A DNA stretch of 64,000 nucleotides from Lachnospiraceae bacterium (GCA_024404675.1 JAKSPO010000001.1:62001-126000); one strand, 5' to 3'; counted from the stretch's first letter, positions 38,528 to 49,049 are shown. Made by a program: numbers and translations. The notes: generated by a model from the letters alone, not told the origin.

Positions 38528-39280
38528 ATGGCAAGACGTAAGATTATTGCCGGCAACTGGAAGATGAATATGACTCCCAGCCAGGCAGTTGAGCTTTGCG
38601 CTACTTTGAAGGACCTTGTAAAGAATGACGATGTAGACGTTGTTTACTGCGTTCCCGCAATTGACATTGTACCGGTTGCTCAGGCAATCGCTGGTACCAA
38701 TGTTCATCTTGGTGCTGAGAACTTCTACATTGAGGACAAGGGTGCTTATACCGGTGAGATTTCCGCTCCTATGTTGAAGGATGCCGGTGTTGAGTACATC
38801 ATTATCGGTCATTCCGAGAGAAGAGACATCTTCGGTGAGAACGACATCCTTCTGAACCAGAAGGTTAAGAAGGCATTTGCTTCCGGTCTTAAGCCGATCC
38901 TTTGCTGCGGTGAGTCCCTTGCACTTCGTAAGGCAGGCACCTATGCTGAGTGGATCAAGAGACAGATTACCTGGGACCTTTCCGGCGTTACTGCTGATCA
39001 GGTTAAGGAGCTTGTAATCGCATACGAGCCTATCTGGGCTATCGGTACCGGCGAGACTGCAACTGCTGACCAGGCTGAGGAAGTTTGCAAGATGATCCGT
39101 GAGACCATCTGCGAGATGTATGATGCTCCTACCGCAGAGGCTGTTCGTATCCAGTACGGCGGCTCCATGAATGCGGCAAATGCTGCAGAGCTTCTTTCCA
39201 AGGACAACATCGACGGTGGTTTGATCGGCGGTGCTGCTCTGAAGCCCGACTTCGGTAAAATCGTTAACTACAATAAGTAA
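38528..39280 (+). CDS. tpiA: Triosephosphate isomerase
   Basis: Interconverts dihydroxyacetone-P and glyceraldehyde-3-P. The 250-residue TIM barrel has AGNWKMN, the catalytic His in IIIGHSERR and the catalytic Glu in [11 protein letters not shown]. The second of two close ATGs (38528) has the better spacing (9 bp) from AAAGGAG and gives the usual N-terminus; the first is at 38522. A strong terminator follows. Confidence 0.96.
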   Translation: MARRKIIAGNWKMNMTPSQAVELCATLKDLVKNDDVDVVYCVPAIDIVPVAQAIAGTNVHLGAENFYIEDKGAYTGEISAPMLKDAGVEYIIIGHSERRDIFGENDILLNQKVKKAFASGLKPILCCGESLALRKAGTYAEWIKRQITWDLSGVTADQVKELVIAYEPIWAIGTGETATADQAEEVCKMIRETICEMYDAPTAEAVRIQYGGSMNAANAAELLSKDNIDGGLIGGAALKPDFGKIVNYNK

Positions 39281-39297
39281 TTCCTTGTGAATACCGG

Positions 39298-39331
39298 AAT
39301 CCCCGGCACAGTAGTGTGCCGGGGATTTTTT
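39298..39331 (+). terminator. Intrinsic terminator after tpiA
   Basis: AATCCCCGGCACA pairs with TGTGCCGGGGATT (13 bp) around GTAG, then TTTTTT. Confidence 0.95.
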
Positions 39332-39622
39332 GCTTTTTATAACAGTAGGATATTCCCTTCGGGGACGCTTCGCAAGAACGAAAGAATAAGTGCATCATTT
39401 TGTATTATACTTGCGCAAAAGCGCAGAAGACGTATAAGCGAAGATCATTCCCCAACACCTAAAAAGGGCAGAAGAGGGCGAAAAAATGTGAAAAAATCTG
39501 AGAAAATCTAATCGGATCATTCCCTTTTTCGGCTTAATAATAGTCGAATATTTAGTTGTTTTGACTGTATTTTTTACTTATGAGCACAAGATAAGCGGAA
39601 AATGAACTTTTTGTGGCTGTTC

Positions 39623-39651
39623 TTGACTGGAAGGGAGGGAAGTGCTATAAT
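39623..39651 (+). promoter_or_regulatory. Strong promoter for oppA
   Basis: TTGACT (39623-39628), 17-bp spacer, consensus TATAAT (39646-39651). In the approximately 290 bp between the tpiA terminator and this promoter I see no gene or recognisable element. Confidence 0.8.
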
Positions 39652-39707
39652 CCGTCGTATAGTATTTTCGAATACTAAAATTTTCTTAATTAGTATAAGG
39701 AGTCATT

Positions 39708-41897
39708 ATGAAAAGCGCAAAGAAAATGCTGGCGCTGGTACTTGTACTCATGATGACCGCTTCTCTTTTTGCTTGTGGCAAGAAGGATCCGGCATCTGAT
39801 ACTACACCGACGCCCACAGCGAATCCGACTGATGAAACTCCGACCCCTACTCCTACTGAGGAGAAGAAGCCGGCAGTTCTTCTTACCGACGAGGATGCAA
39901 TCTATGATGCAGCCCTTGGCGAATTTGCAAAGTACCTTGAGGAGGCACAGAAGGAGGTTGATAACATCTCCCTTCGTTATGCTCTCGAAGCAATTGCAGA
40001 GGCAAAGCTTCTTGAGTCCGGTGTTTATATTCCGGCAAGCTCCCAGGGTGGTATGTATGCAATCGGCCGTGTAGCTCCCTACACCGCTTCCCCCTGTCTC
40101 TGGGGTACCGATACCTATCGTTTCCACAATGTTGTTGTAGCAAGTGATCCGATCACTCCTGAGGACAGAACTGCCCTTAAGGTTAAGTACAACGAGATTA
40201 AGGGTACCGGCACTTACGAGGAGTTCGCTAAGAATTACCTCACCGAGAAGGGCTACACCCTTAAGGATACCTACACCATCGGTTATTCCACCGACCCTGC
40301 TACATGGGATATTCTTGATACCTACCTTGCAGCAGATGCAGAGGCTATTGTAAATGTTTATGATGGTCTTATCGAGTACGATAACGAGAACGTTATGAAG
40401 CCTGCTCTTGCAGAGAGCTGGACGATTTCCGATGACGGTCTTACCTATACCTTCAAGATTCGTCAGGGTGCTACCTGGGTTGATTCTCAGGGCCGTTATG
40501 TTGGCGATGTAACCGCTAAGGACTTTGTAACCGGTATGCAGCACTGTCTTGACTGTGACGCTACCTCTTACCTTGTAAGCGGCGTTATTGAAGGTGCAGA
40601 AGAGTACCTTCTTGGTGATATCACCGATTTCGCTCAGGTTGGTGTTAAGGCACTTGATGACTACACCCTTGAGTATAAGCTTGTTGCAGCTACCCCTTAT
40701 TTCATGACCATGATGGGTTACAACCCCTTCGCACCTTTGAACGAGCAGTACTTCAAGTCTAAGGGTGGTGCTCTTGGTTATGATGCTTGGGCAGAGGCTA
40801 AGGAGTCCGGTAAGGTTACCTACGGTACTGACCGTGATAACATTGCTTACTGTGGTCCTTACCTTGTAACGAACTACACTGAGAAGAACAAGATCGTGTT
40901 CTCCGCTAACCCGTCCTACTGGAACAAGGACAACATCAACATCAAGACCATTACCTGGCTTTACAACGACGGCGAGGACGCTACCAAGGCATACAAGGAT
41001 ATGAAGGAAGGCGTTATCGACGGTTGCGGCCTTAACGCTGAGGCTGTAGTTCTTGCTAAGAACGATGGCTGGTTTGATAAGTATCATTATGTATCCGCTA
41101 CGGATGCTACTTCCTACGGTAGCTTCCTGAACCTGAATCGTCAGGGCTATGCTCTGTTCAACGATCCTACTCAGGTTGTTTCCGGCCTGACTGACGAGCA
41201 GAAGGATCTTGCTAACCTTGCTCTTCAGAATGTACACTTCCGTAGAGCAATCGCTTTCTCTTATGATCGTATTGCTTACAATGCACAGACTACCGGTGAT
41301 GAGGTTGCTGCTCTTTCTGTAATCAACTCCTACACCCCTGGTAACTTCGTAGCTCTTTCCGAGGATGTAACCGTTAAGATTAACGGTACCGATACCACCT
41401 TCAAGGCTGGCACCTACTATGGTGTTATTATGCAGGCTCAGCTTGATGCTGACGGCGTTCCGATGAAGGTTTGGGATCAGACCAAGGAAGACGGTGCAGG
41501 TAGCAGTGCAGGTTTCGACGGCTGGTACAACCCGGCTAATGCAAAGGCTGAGCTTGCTAAGGCGATTGAGGATCTTGGTTTTGTAATCGATAAGAACAAT
41601 CCGGTACACATCGAGCTTTCTTATCCTTCTTCCGTAAGTGCATATGCTAACCGTGCAAATGCTATGAAGAAGGCAGTAGAGGAGAGCACCGACGGTGCAA
41701 TCATTATTGATCTTCTTGATTGCGAGAGCTTGAGAAACTGGTACTATGACGGTTATTACTGCCAGACCGGTGCTCAGTGTAACTACAATATTTACGACTG
41801 CTCCGGTTGGGGCCCTGACTACGGTGATCCGCAGACGTATCTGAATACCTTCCAGAAGGAAATCGGTGATATGATTCACTGCCTTGGTATTTACTAA
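39708..41897 (+). CDS. oppA: Oligopeptide ABC transporter substrate-binding lipoprotein
   Basis: A 729-residue SBP_bac_5 protein. The signal peptide ends in the lipobox LFAC (Cys23), so it is anchored by lipid outside the cell. A Thr/Pro-rich spacer (about 27-60) follows, then the binding domain with YDGLIEYDNENVMKPALAES and SWTISDDGLTYTFKIRQGATW. At 729 residues it is longer than typical OppA (about 540-600). It lies ahead of oppBCDF, with a terminator after it that probably gives excess binding protein. Confidence 0.9.
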   Translation: MKSAKKMLALVLVLMMTASLFACGKKDPASDTTPTPTANPTDETPTPTPTEEKKPAVLLTDEDAIYDAALGEFAKYLEEAQKEVDNISLRYALEAIAEAKLLESGVYIPASSQGGMYAIGRVAPYTASPCLWGTDTYRFHNVVVASDPITPEDRTALKVKYNEIKGTGTYEEFAKNYLTEKGYTLKDTYTIGYSTDPATWDILDTYLAADAEAIVNVYDGLIEYDNENVMKPALAESWTISDDGLTYTFKIRQGATWVDSQGRYVGDVTAKDFVTGMQHCLDCDATSYLVSGVIEGAEEYLLGDITDFAQVGVKALDDYTLEYKLVAATPYFMTMMGYNPFAPLNEQYFKSKGGALGYDAWAEAKESGKVTYGTDRDNIAYCGPYLVTNYTEKNKIVFSANPSYWNKDNINIKTITWLYNDGEDATKAYKDMKEGVIDGCGLNAEAVVLAKNDGWFDKYHYVSATDATSYGSFLNLNRQGYALFNDPTQVVSGLTDEQKDLANLALQNVHFRRAIAFSYDRIAYNAQTTGDEVAALSVINSYTPGNFVALSEDVTVKINGTDTTFKAGTYYGVIMQAQLDADGVPMKVWDQTKEDGAGSSAGFDGWYNPANAKAELAKAIEDLGFVIDKNNPVHIELSYPSSVSAYANRANAMKKAVEESTDGAIIIDLLDCESLRNWYYDGYYCQTGAQCNYNIYDCSGWGPDYGDPQTYLNTFQKEIGDMIHCLGIY

Positions 41898-41930
41898 TTT
41901 GCGGGATATGTCGGCATATCTGTAATATTC

Positions 41931-41962
41931 GGGAGGATGAGAAAACTCATCCTCCCTTTTTT
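41931..41962 (+). terminator. Terminator/attenuator between oppA and oppB
   Basis: GGGAGGATGAG pairs with CTCATCCTCCC around AAAA, then six T residues. Partial read-through would give the usual excess of OppA over the membrane subunits. Confidence 0.9.
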
Positions 41963-42041
41963 GTTGTTTTGGGGTATACAAAACGAAGAAAAAAGGGTAT
42001 TATAAAGATTGTAGTAAAATTTTTTTGTAGCAGGTACAGGC

Positions 42042-43658
42042 ATGAAGAAATATTTAGCAAAACGAATCATTGGCGGATTGTTATCTATCATTGCTGTTAC
42101 TGCCATCGTTATGATTTTGATCTATTCCCTGATGGACAGACAGCTGATATTCCAGTCCGACGCACTATACCTGAAGAAGGTAAGTAACGAGAAGACCACT
42201 TATATGTACACGAAGTGGAGAGAGTACGGCTATGTGGATATGGTGAAGTATTCGGACTTCCTCACAAAGCGCCTCAAAAACGGCGAGATTACACAGGAAG
42301 TTTTTGATGCTGCGGCTTATCCGAGAACCGGTAAGATTACGAAGAAGGAGGCAGAGGACAACATCCAGGCCTTCAAGGATTTCTATACCGCAAAGGGGTA
42401 CAGTATCATTGAACTCCCGGCGGATATGATGTCGAGCGGTCGTAAGCTGAAGACCGGTGGTGCCGCAACGCTTTTCGCCTATAAGGACATTCCGGTATAC
42501 CAGAGACTTGGTAAGTACCTGAAGTCTATTCTTTCCTTTGACAGCATCCATTATGTTGATGCGGAGGAGGACATCGGCGAGCGTAAGTTAACATATACGT
42601 TGTACGATCCGATCTACAACCAGTATAACGAGGATGGCACGATTGCAGCGAAGAAGTTCTCTCCGGCAATTCTTGGTAACGGTACTAAGCATAAGTATCT
42701 TCTGTACCTTGACGGAACTTTTCCCTTCATTCATCAGAATTTTGTTACATTGAATCTCGGTAAGTCCTACGCGGTCAATGCCGGTATCGATGTATGGGAT
42801 ACGATGAATATTGCGCAGGGTTCTCATAAGAAGGATACCTTTACATATCCTTCCGGTATTCGCGAGGAGACGGCGGACGATTTACATACTGCTACATATG
42901 TAAAGGACTCGCTTGAGGCGAACATCGCTTACCAGGGTCGTTTCACCGATGATTATACGAATGTTTATACGCATAAGAACGGTCTTTCCAAGGTTGGATA
43001 TTCCTTCCTGATCGGTATTCTTGCGACAATCCTTGCTTATCTGCTCGGTCTGCCGCTTGGTATCTGGATGGCACTTCGTAAGGATAAGCTCGTTGATAAG
43101 CTCGGTACTGCATACAATATCTTCATTCTTGCGGTTCCGTCTCTTGCTTACATCTTTATGTTTAAGGCAATCGGTACTTCGGTATTCCATCTGCCGCGAA
43201 TCTTCGACCTTGACCAGACCGGCAAGACGAAGATACTGATGTTCATTCTTCCGATTATTTCGCTGGCGCTTCCGTCGATTGCAAGCCTGATGAAATGGCT
43301 GCGTCGTTACATGGTAGACCAGATGAATTCGGATTATGTTAAATTCGCTCGTTCCGGCGGTCTTTCCGAGGGCGAGATATTCCGTAAGCACATTCTTAAG
43401 AATGCAATGATTCCGATTATTCACGGTATTCCGTCGAGCATTCTTGGTGCTCTTACCGGTGCGATCATCACCGAGCGTGTATATTCCGTACCCGGTGCCG
43501 GCAACCTGCTTACCGATGCAATCAACCATTACGATAACGGTGTTATCGTTGGCTTGACCTTGTTCTATGCAACCTTGACGGTTGTAGGACTGCTGCTTGG
43601 CGATCTTCTGATGGCTGCCGCAGATCCGAGAATTTCATTTGACACGAAGGAAAGGTGA
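42042..43658 (+). CDS. oppB: Oligopeptide ABC transporter permease with a large extracellular insertion
   Basis: A 538-residue OppB-type permease; the family norm is about 305-330. The first helix (about 7-28) is followed by about 290 residues predicted to lie outside, in place of the usual short scoop region. Five more helices follow. The EAA loop (EGEIFRKHILKNAMIPIIHGIP) that contacts the ATPase is intact. The insertion may dock the oversized OppA. The first six residues, MKKYLA, and the terminal helices are normal. Confidence 0.88.
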   Translation: MKKYLAKRIIGGLLSIIAVTAIVMILIYSLMDRQLIFQSDALYLKKVSNEKTTYMYTKWREYGYVDMVKYSDFLTKRLKNGEITQEVFDAAAYPRTGKITKKEAEDNIQAFKDFYTAKGYSIIELPADMMSSGRKLKTGGAATLFAYKDIPVYQRLGKYLKSILSFDSIHYVDAEEDIGERKLTYTLYDPIYNQYNEDGTIAAKKFSPAILGNGTKHKYLLYLDGTFPFIHQNFVTLNLGKSYAVNAGIDVWDTMNIAQGSHKKDTFTYPSGIREETADDLHTATYVKDSLEANIAYQGRFTDDYTNVYTHKNGLSKVGYSFLIGILATILAYLLGLPLGIWMALRKDKLVDKLGTAYNIFILAVPSLAYIFMFKAIGTSVFHLPRIFDLDQTGKTKILMFILPIISLALPSIASLMKWLRRYMVDQMNSDYVKFARSGGLSEGEIFRKHILKNAMIPIIHGIPSSILGALTGAIITERVYSVPGAGNLLTDAINHYDNGVIVGLTLFYATLTVVGLLLGDLLMAAADPRISFDTKER

Positions 43659-43663
43659 TTTTC

Positions 43664-44647
43664 ATGAATGATGAATTGATGAATCTTGACGATCTGGGTA
43701 TGTCGGAGGAGGAGCTGTTCTCACCGCTTGCTCATGATTCCATTGACTCCGAGAAGATCACCGCACCGCGATATTCCTACTGGAAATCGGTATTCCGCGT
43801 GTTCTTCCGCAATAAGCTGAATATTATTGCACTGTTAATACTGGCATTTATTCTTGTATTTGCCTATGTATATCCCGCTGTTACGAATTACGACCCGATG
43901 GAGAATATCATGGAGTCCGGTTCGAAGCACCTGAGCCCGAAGGATGCAATCGCAAAGTTCGGCTTCAGTATTCACAATATTCTCGGTACCGGCGCATCCG
44001 GTCAGTCGACCTTTGATGCGGTATGGTACGGCGCAAGAATTTCCCTGTCGCTTGCATTTATCTGTGCGGCAATCAATATGTTCATCGGAATTCTTCTCGG
44101 AGCCGTATGGGGCTTCTCGAAGAAGGTAGATATGTTCATGGTGATGGTTTACCAGATTATAGCAAATGTGCCGAGTATTCTTGTCATGTCCGTTATGGTA
44201 ATGCTTTTCACCGCAAGCTTTAAGACGATGGTATTTGCGATGACGGTAACCGGCTGGCTCGGCCTTGCCTACTTCATTCGTACCCAGGTTCTGATCATTC
44301 GTGACCGTGAGTACAATGTAGCATCGAGATGTCTCGGAACGCCGCTTCTTCGCCTTACCGTGAAGAACATTCTTCCGTTTATGACCTCCGTTATCATGCT
44401 TCTTCTGGCAGAGGAGGTTCCGTCCTATATTTCCTACGAGGTATTCCTTACCTATATTGGCTTCGGTATGGGTACGAAGACCATCTCACTCGGTCGTTTG
44501 ATTGAGATGACGCAGAGTTCGATGCTCGTTCCCGGCTGGAAGATCGAATTCTGGAGTCCGGTTATTATCGCCTCCGTAATCACACTTGTGTTGTATCTTG
44601 TCGGGCAGAACCTCGGTGATGCTTCAGACCCGAGAACACATATGTAG
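43664..44647 (+). CDS. oppC: Oligopeptide ABC transporter permease
   Basis: A 327-residue OppC-type permease. An N-terminal cytoplasmic segment with the OppC_N helix is followed by five helices and the EAA loop (CLGTPLLRLTVKNILPFM). ATG 43664 lies 9 bp after AAGGAAAGG. An in-frame GTG at 43655 overlaps the oppB stop. Gene order and overlap show coupling with oppB. Confidence 0.9.
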   Translation: MNDELMNLDDLGMSEEELFSPLAHDSIDSEKITAPRYSYWKSVFRVFFRNKLNIIALLILAFILVFAYVYPAVTNYDPMENIMESGSKHLSPKDAIAKFGFSIHNILGTGASGQSTFDAVWYGARISLSLAFICAAINMFIGILLGAVWGFSKKVDMFMVMVYQIIANVPSILVMSVMVMLFTASFKTMVFAMTVTGWLGLAYFIRTQVLIIRDREYNVASRCLGTPLLRLTVKNILPFMTSVIMLLLAEEVPSYISYEVFLTYIGFGMGTKTISLGRLIEMTQSSMLVPGWKIEFWSPVIIASVITLVLYLVGQNLGDASDPRTHM

Positions 44648-44656
44648 GAGGCTAGC

Positions 44657-46405
44657 ATGGAAGAGAAGATTTTGTTGTCCGTTAAGGACCTTGTAGTAAA
44701 ATTCCATGTGCGTGGTCGTGTATTGACCGCTATTCGTGGGATATCCCTTGATATTTATGAGAATGAGTCTATTGCAATCGTAGGAGAGTCCGGTTCCGGT
44801 AAGTCGGTATTCACGAAGACCTTCGCGGGAATGCTTGATGCGAACGGTTTTATTGACCAGGGCAGCATCACATTTGCCGATGATACGCTTTCCGATACGC
44901 GTGTTGCATACGGAAGCTCTGAGAAAAGCAATATAGAAAGCTATACCGCAGCTTTGAATGAGGCTTCGAAGTATGCCGCAGGTGCCAGAATCTATTGCGA
45001 GATGAAGGCGCTTGATGATGAGAAGACTGCGAAGGGCAGACTCAGTGAAGAAGAGTATCGTGTTTATGCCGATAAGATTGAAGACATCCGGTTTAAGCAT
45101 GCCGAGTCCTATAACTACAGCTTGACGCTTGACCCGAAGAAGCAGAAGAGCGAGATTAAGGCAGCTAAGCAGCAGACCGCGAAGCTTGCTGCGGAGCTGA
45201 AGAAGGCCGAGAGCGAACTTGCGGCAGCGAAGGCTGTGAAGAAGGCAGAGCTTAAGGCTGATACCAAGTATCTTACCGAGTGGAAGGCTAAGAAGGATAA
45301 GCTCCTTAGCGAGTACAAGGATGCGGTAGCCGCAAGCGTGATCGACGAAGCAACGAAGGAACGCAATGTTCTTTTAGCGAAGGAAATCGTGCTTTCCGTG
45401 GATCGTTTCCCGGCATTTAAGAGAAAGCAGTGTGCAAAGGCAATTCTTAAAGGCCTTAAGAACGCTATCATCGAAGGCGTTGATATCTCCATTCCCGCAG
45501 AGCGTGATAAAGTATATCATGAGGTTACCTTCCGTGTTGGTTATCTGGATGAAACCGAAACCGAGCTTCACGGTTACGCAGAGATTGATCTTTCGAAGAT
45601 GAAATATGCCGGTGACTGGATGCAGGTTCGTGGTGAGCGAATCGCAACGGTATTCCAGGATCCGATGACCTCGTTGAACCCGATTATTACCATCGGTAAG
45701 CAGATTACCTCGGTTATCATCAAGCATCAGGGTTGCAGCGAAGTGGAAGCAAGAAAGCGCGCACTGATTTTGATGAAAAAGGTTGGTATTCCGAACGCCG
45801 AGAAGCGTTTCGATGATTACCCCTTCCAGTATTCCGGCGGTATGAGACAGCGTATCGTTATTGCGATTGCGCTTTCCTGTCAGCCGAAGATTCTGATCTG
45901 TGACGAGCCGACAACGGCACTTGATGTTACGATTCAGGCACAGATTCTGAAACTGATTAAGGATCTGCAGAAGGAGTTCAAATATACAATCGTATTCATT
46001 ACCCATGACCTGGGTGTTGTTGCGAATATTGCGGACCGTGTAGCGGTATTGTATGCAGGACAGATTGTTGAGCTTGGTAAGGTTGAGGAGGTTTTCTACG
46101 ACCCGAGACATCCTTACACCTGGGCACTTCTTTCCTCGCTTCCGCAGTTAGCACAGCGCAATACGAAGCTGTTCTCGATTCAGGGTACCCCGCCTTCGCT
46201 TTATAACAAGATTGTCGGCGATCCCTTCGCACCGAGAAACCAGTACTGTATGAAGATCGATACGCTGAAGGAGCCGCCGTATTTCCATGTTTCGGAAACA
46301 CATGTGGCTAAGACCTGGCTCTTAGATCCGAGATCCCCGAAGGTTGAGAAGCCTGAAGCAATCGACAACATTCATGAGAAGCTTAAGAAAGCATTTAATA
46401 TTTAG
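44657..46405 (+). CDS. oppD: Oligopeptide ABC transporter ATPase with a long coiled-coil insertion
   Basis: A 582-residue OppD; the norm is about 330. Walker A GESGSGKS is at 43-50. The Q-loop VFQDP (332-336), signature SGGMRQR (393-399) and Walker B ILICDEP (412-418) are all intact. Between about residues 80 and 320 there is an extra approximately 235-residue region. It is rich in Lys, Ala and Glu and strongly helical (about 150-225), and can form a coiled coil. The C-terminal OppD extension that binds an iron-sulfur cluster in some homologues is short. All ATPase motifs are present, so it should work. Confidence 0.9.
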   Translation: MEEKILLSVKDLVVKFHVRGRVLTAIRGISLDIYENESIAIVGESGSGKSVFTKTFAGMLDANGFIDQGSITFADDTLSDTRVAYGSSEKSNIESYTAALNEASKYAAGARIYCEMKALDDEKTAKGRLSEEEYRVYADKIEDIRFKHAESYNYSLTLDPKKQKSEIKAAKQQTAKLAAELKKAESELAAAKAVKKAELKADTKYLTEWKAKKDKLLSEYKDAVAASVIDEATKERNVLLAKEIVLSVDRFPAFKRKQCAKAILKGLKNAIIEGVDISIPAERDKVYHEVTFRVGYLDETETELHGYAEIDLSKMKYAGDWMQVRGERIATVFQDPMTSLNPIITIGKQITSVIIKHQGCSEVEARKRALILMKKVGIPNAEKRFDDYPFQYSGGMRQRIVIAIALSCQPKILICDEPTTALDVTIQAQILKLIKDLQKEFKYTIVFITHDLGVVANIADRVAVLYAGQIVELGKVEEVFYDPRHPYTWALLSSLPQLAQRNTKLFSIQGTPPSLYNKIVGDPFAPRNQYCMKIDTLKEPPYFHVSETHVAKTWLLDPRSPKVEKPEAIDNIHEKLKKAFNI

Positions 46406-46423
46406 TTAAAGGAGAGCAGTAAA

Positions 46424-47743
46424 GTGGCTGACGATAACAAGACAACACGTGCGAAGCATTTGCCGGAGCATGGTCCGATGACCGACGACGGCAGAGAGAT
46501 CCTGCTTTCCGTTAAAAATGTGGATATTACCTTCGGTAAAGGTGATACCGCAGTGAAGGCAGTGAAAAATGCTTCTTTTGACATTTATAAAGGCGAAACA
46601 TTCTCCTTAGTAGGTGAGTCCGGCTCCGGTAAGACGACCATCGGTCGTGCGGTAATTCGTATCAATAACTGCGCGGCAGGTGAGATCGATTATAAGGGCG
46701 TTCGCATCTCGGGCGATATTCCGAGATCACTTGACAAGGAAGTGATTCGTAATGTACAGATGGTATTCCAGGACCCCGCAGCATCGCTTAACGAGCGTGC
46801 AACGGTAGATTATATTGTTTCCGAGGGTCTTTACAATTTCCATCTTTATGAGGATGAGGCCGACCGTGTGAAGAAGGTCGAGAATATCATCAACGAGGTT
46901 GGACTTCTTCCGGAGCATCTGACGCGTTACCCGCATGAGTTCTCCGGTGGACAGAGACAGCGTATCGGACTTGCAAGAGCGATGGTTATGGAACCGGAGC
47001 TTGTTATTGCGGATGAGCCGATTTCGGCACTTGACGTATCCATTCGTGCGCAGGTTCTGAATCTGATGAAGAAGTTCCAGGAAGAGAGAGATGTTACGTA
47101 TCTTTTCATCGCGCATGACCTTTCAATCGTTCGTTTCATTTCGGATCGAATCGCCGTTATTTATAAGGGTGACATCGTAGAGATTGCTACGGCGGAGGAG
47201 CTTTTTGATTACCCGCTTCATCCGTATACCAAGTCGTTGATTTCTGCGATTCCGATTCCGGATCCGCTTCTTGAAAAGAACAAGGTACTGTTTAAGTATG
47301 ACCCGTCCGTACATGATTACAGCGAGGATAAGCCTGAGCTTGTATACATCGGACATGACCATTATATCTTCGGTAACAAAAAGGAAATCGAGGCCTATAA
47401 GGAGATTCGTGAGAAGAATGAGCCGATTAAGTCGGTAACGATTCTTACTCCTGAAGAGGCTGAGAAGCTTGCAGCGGACGGAAATGCAAATGTAACCGAT
47501 GAAGAGCTGCTTGCAGGAGATGAGGAGTTCCTTGAGGCACCGGTACACGATACCGGAAGCTTCTGGCTTGCGCTGCTTTCATTCCTGCTTCCGCCGATCG
47601 GAATTATTGCTGCGATACTGTTCCGCAAACATAACTACATCAGAAACTATAAGAAGTGTAAGGCCGGAGCAATTGGCGGTCTCGCTGTATTTTTCGCTTT
47701 GATCCTTCTTCTGATCCTTCTGATTTTGATTGTGCAACGATAG
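46424..47743 (+). CDS. oppF: Oligopeptide ABC transporter ATPase with a C-terminal membrane extension
   Basis: A 439-residue OppF. Walker [23 protein letters not shown] and [11 protein letters not shown] are present in order. After the normal oligopeptide-binding C-domain, an acidic linker (about 350-380) leads to two hydrophobic segments (about 383-400 and 415-437). So this ATPase subunit probably anchors itself in the membrane. Start is GTG 46424, after AAAGGAG. It ends 3 bp before the next gene. Confidence 0.88.
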   Translation: MADDNKTTRAKHLPEHGPMTDDGREILLSVKNVDITFGKGDTAVKAVKNASFDIYKGETFSLVGESGSGKTTIGRAVIRINNCAAGEIDYKGVRISGDIPRSLDKEVIRNVQMVFQDPAASLNERATVDYIVSEGLYNFHLYEDEADRVKKVENIINEVGLLPEHLTRYPHEFSGGQRQRIGLARAMVMEPELVIADEPISALDVSIRAQVLNLMKKFQEERDVTYLFIAHDLSIVRFISDRIAVIYKGDIVEIATAEELFDYPLHPYTKSLISAIPIPDPLLEKNKVLFKYDPSVHDYSEDKPELVYIGHDHYIFGNKKEIEAYKEIREKNEPIKSVTILTPEEAEKLAADGNANVTDEELLAGDEEFLEAPVHDTGSFWLALLSFLLPPIGIIAAILFRKHNYIRNYKKCKAGAIGGLAVFFALILLLILLILIVQR

Positions 47744-47746
47744 AAT

Positions 47747-49024
47747 ATGAGAAGAATTACACCTTCCAATTATAACAATCGTATTCCGCAGACGATGGAG
47801 AAGATTACGCTGGACGCCAATGTGGCGTCCCGTAAGCGTATCTTCTTCATCGTTTTATTCGTGTGTATCGGACTTGCCGGCCTTGTCTACGGCTTTACGC
47901 ATCTTGGAGGCAATAAGAAGGGGTGGCAGAGGATTACACTTGATAAATACGGCGTTGAGAACTGTAGCTACGACTTCACCTTGTCTTATTACCTCGGCTC
48001 CGGAAAGCAGAGTGTGAACAAGGAGCGGAATCGTCTGATAGAATGCTATCAACGTCTGACGACGCATGCTTACCGCATCTTTGACCGAGACAAACTGTAC
48101 GAGGGAATCGGCAATGTCTGCTATGTGAATCAGAATGTTAATCGTGAGATTACTGTAGACCCGGTATTGTATCAGGCACTTCTAAGCTTTGAGCAGAAGG
48201 GAAATCGTGAGATTTATACCTGCGCGCTTTCCGAGCATTATGATGCCCTGATTAGGATTGATTCCCTTTCGGCGCTTCCTGAGGTGGACCCGTATTCCTC
48301 GGAGGAGGTTGCGGCGTTTTTTCAGACTGTAGCAGAGTTTGCTGCGGATCCCGAGATGGTCTCTTTAGAGTTCCTTTCAAACAATCGGCTGATTCTTCAT
48401 GTATCCGAGGCATATCTAACTTACGCAAAGGACAATGATATCCGTTCCTTCATCGACTTTGGATGGATGAAGAACGCGTATATTGTTGATTATCTTACCG
48501 AAAATCTCTGTAAGGAGGGCTTTACCAAGGGAATTCTTTCAAGCTACGACGGATTTACGAGGAATTTCGCCGATCTTACAGAGGAGTATCGGTATGAGCT
48601 GTATCTGAGAACAGAGAAGGGCAGCTTCCCGGCAGCAACGCTTGCCTACAACGGAACAGGTGTGTTTGTCAATATGCGGGATTATCCGCTTTGGAGTTTT
48701 GACGAGTTTCGCTTTCTTAGTATTCCGGACGGAACGATTCGAAATACTTATATCAATCCTGAGGACGGTCGCTGCGAGGTTTCTATGCATGATATGCTTA
48801 CGTATCAGCTTGGCGGGGACTTATCCTGCAGTGAGATTATGCTTAGTGCAATGCCCTTATATCTATGTGATTCTGTAAGTCGTGAGGTGGCGGAAGCAAA
48901 GCTTTCGGCTGCCGGAATCGGTCTGGTTACAGAAGAGGAGTATAAGATTATTATAAGCGGCGGGCTACGCGTAGTGAGTGTGTTAGAGCGCGAGGATGTT
49001 AGATTTTTTGCGGAAACCCGTTAA
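47747..49024 (+). CDS. Membrane-anchored ApbE-like protein, probably without flavin transferase activity
   Basis: A 425-residue protein with one membrane helix (about 30-50) and an outside domain. The order of blocks recalls ApbE (FAD:protein FMN transferase): FDRDKLYEGIGNVCYVNQN; FIDFGWMKNAYIVDYLTENL, like the IDLGGIAKGYA block; and INPEDGRCEVS followed by SAMPLYLCDSVSREVAEAKL, like the HIIDPRTG and ADALSTALF blocks. The Gly- and His-rich catalytic positions are changed, so it may only bind or scaffold. It begins 3 bp after oppF, so it is part of the opp operon. The family call is moderate. Confidence 0.55.
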   Translation: MRRITPSNYNNRIPQTMEKITLDANVASRKRIFFIVLFVCIGLAGLVYGFTHLGGNKKGWQRITLDKYGVENCSYDFTLSYYLGSGKQSVNKERNRLIECYQRLTTHAYRIFDRDKLYEGIGNVCYVNQNVNREITVDPVLYQALLSFEQKGNREIYTCALSEHYDALIRIDSLSALPEVDPYSSEEVAAFFQTVAEFAADPEMVSLEFLSNNRLILHVSEAYLTYAKDNDIRSFIDFGWMKNAYIVDYLTENLCKEGFTKGILSSYDGFTRNFADLTEEYRYELYLRTEKGSFPAATLAYNGTGVFVNMRDYPLWSFDEFRFLSIPDGTIRNTYINPEDGRCEVSMHDMLTYQLGGDLSCSEIMLSAMPLYLCDSVSREVAEAKLSAAGIGLVTEEEYKIIISGGLRVVSVLEREDVRFFAETR

Positions 49025-49049
49025 TATTCTGGGCATTTTCCGAAAAGCC

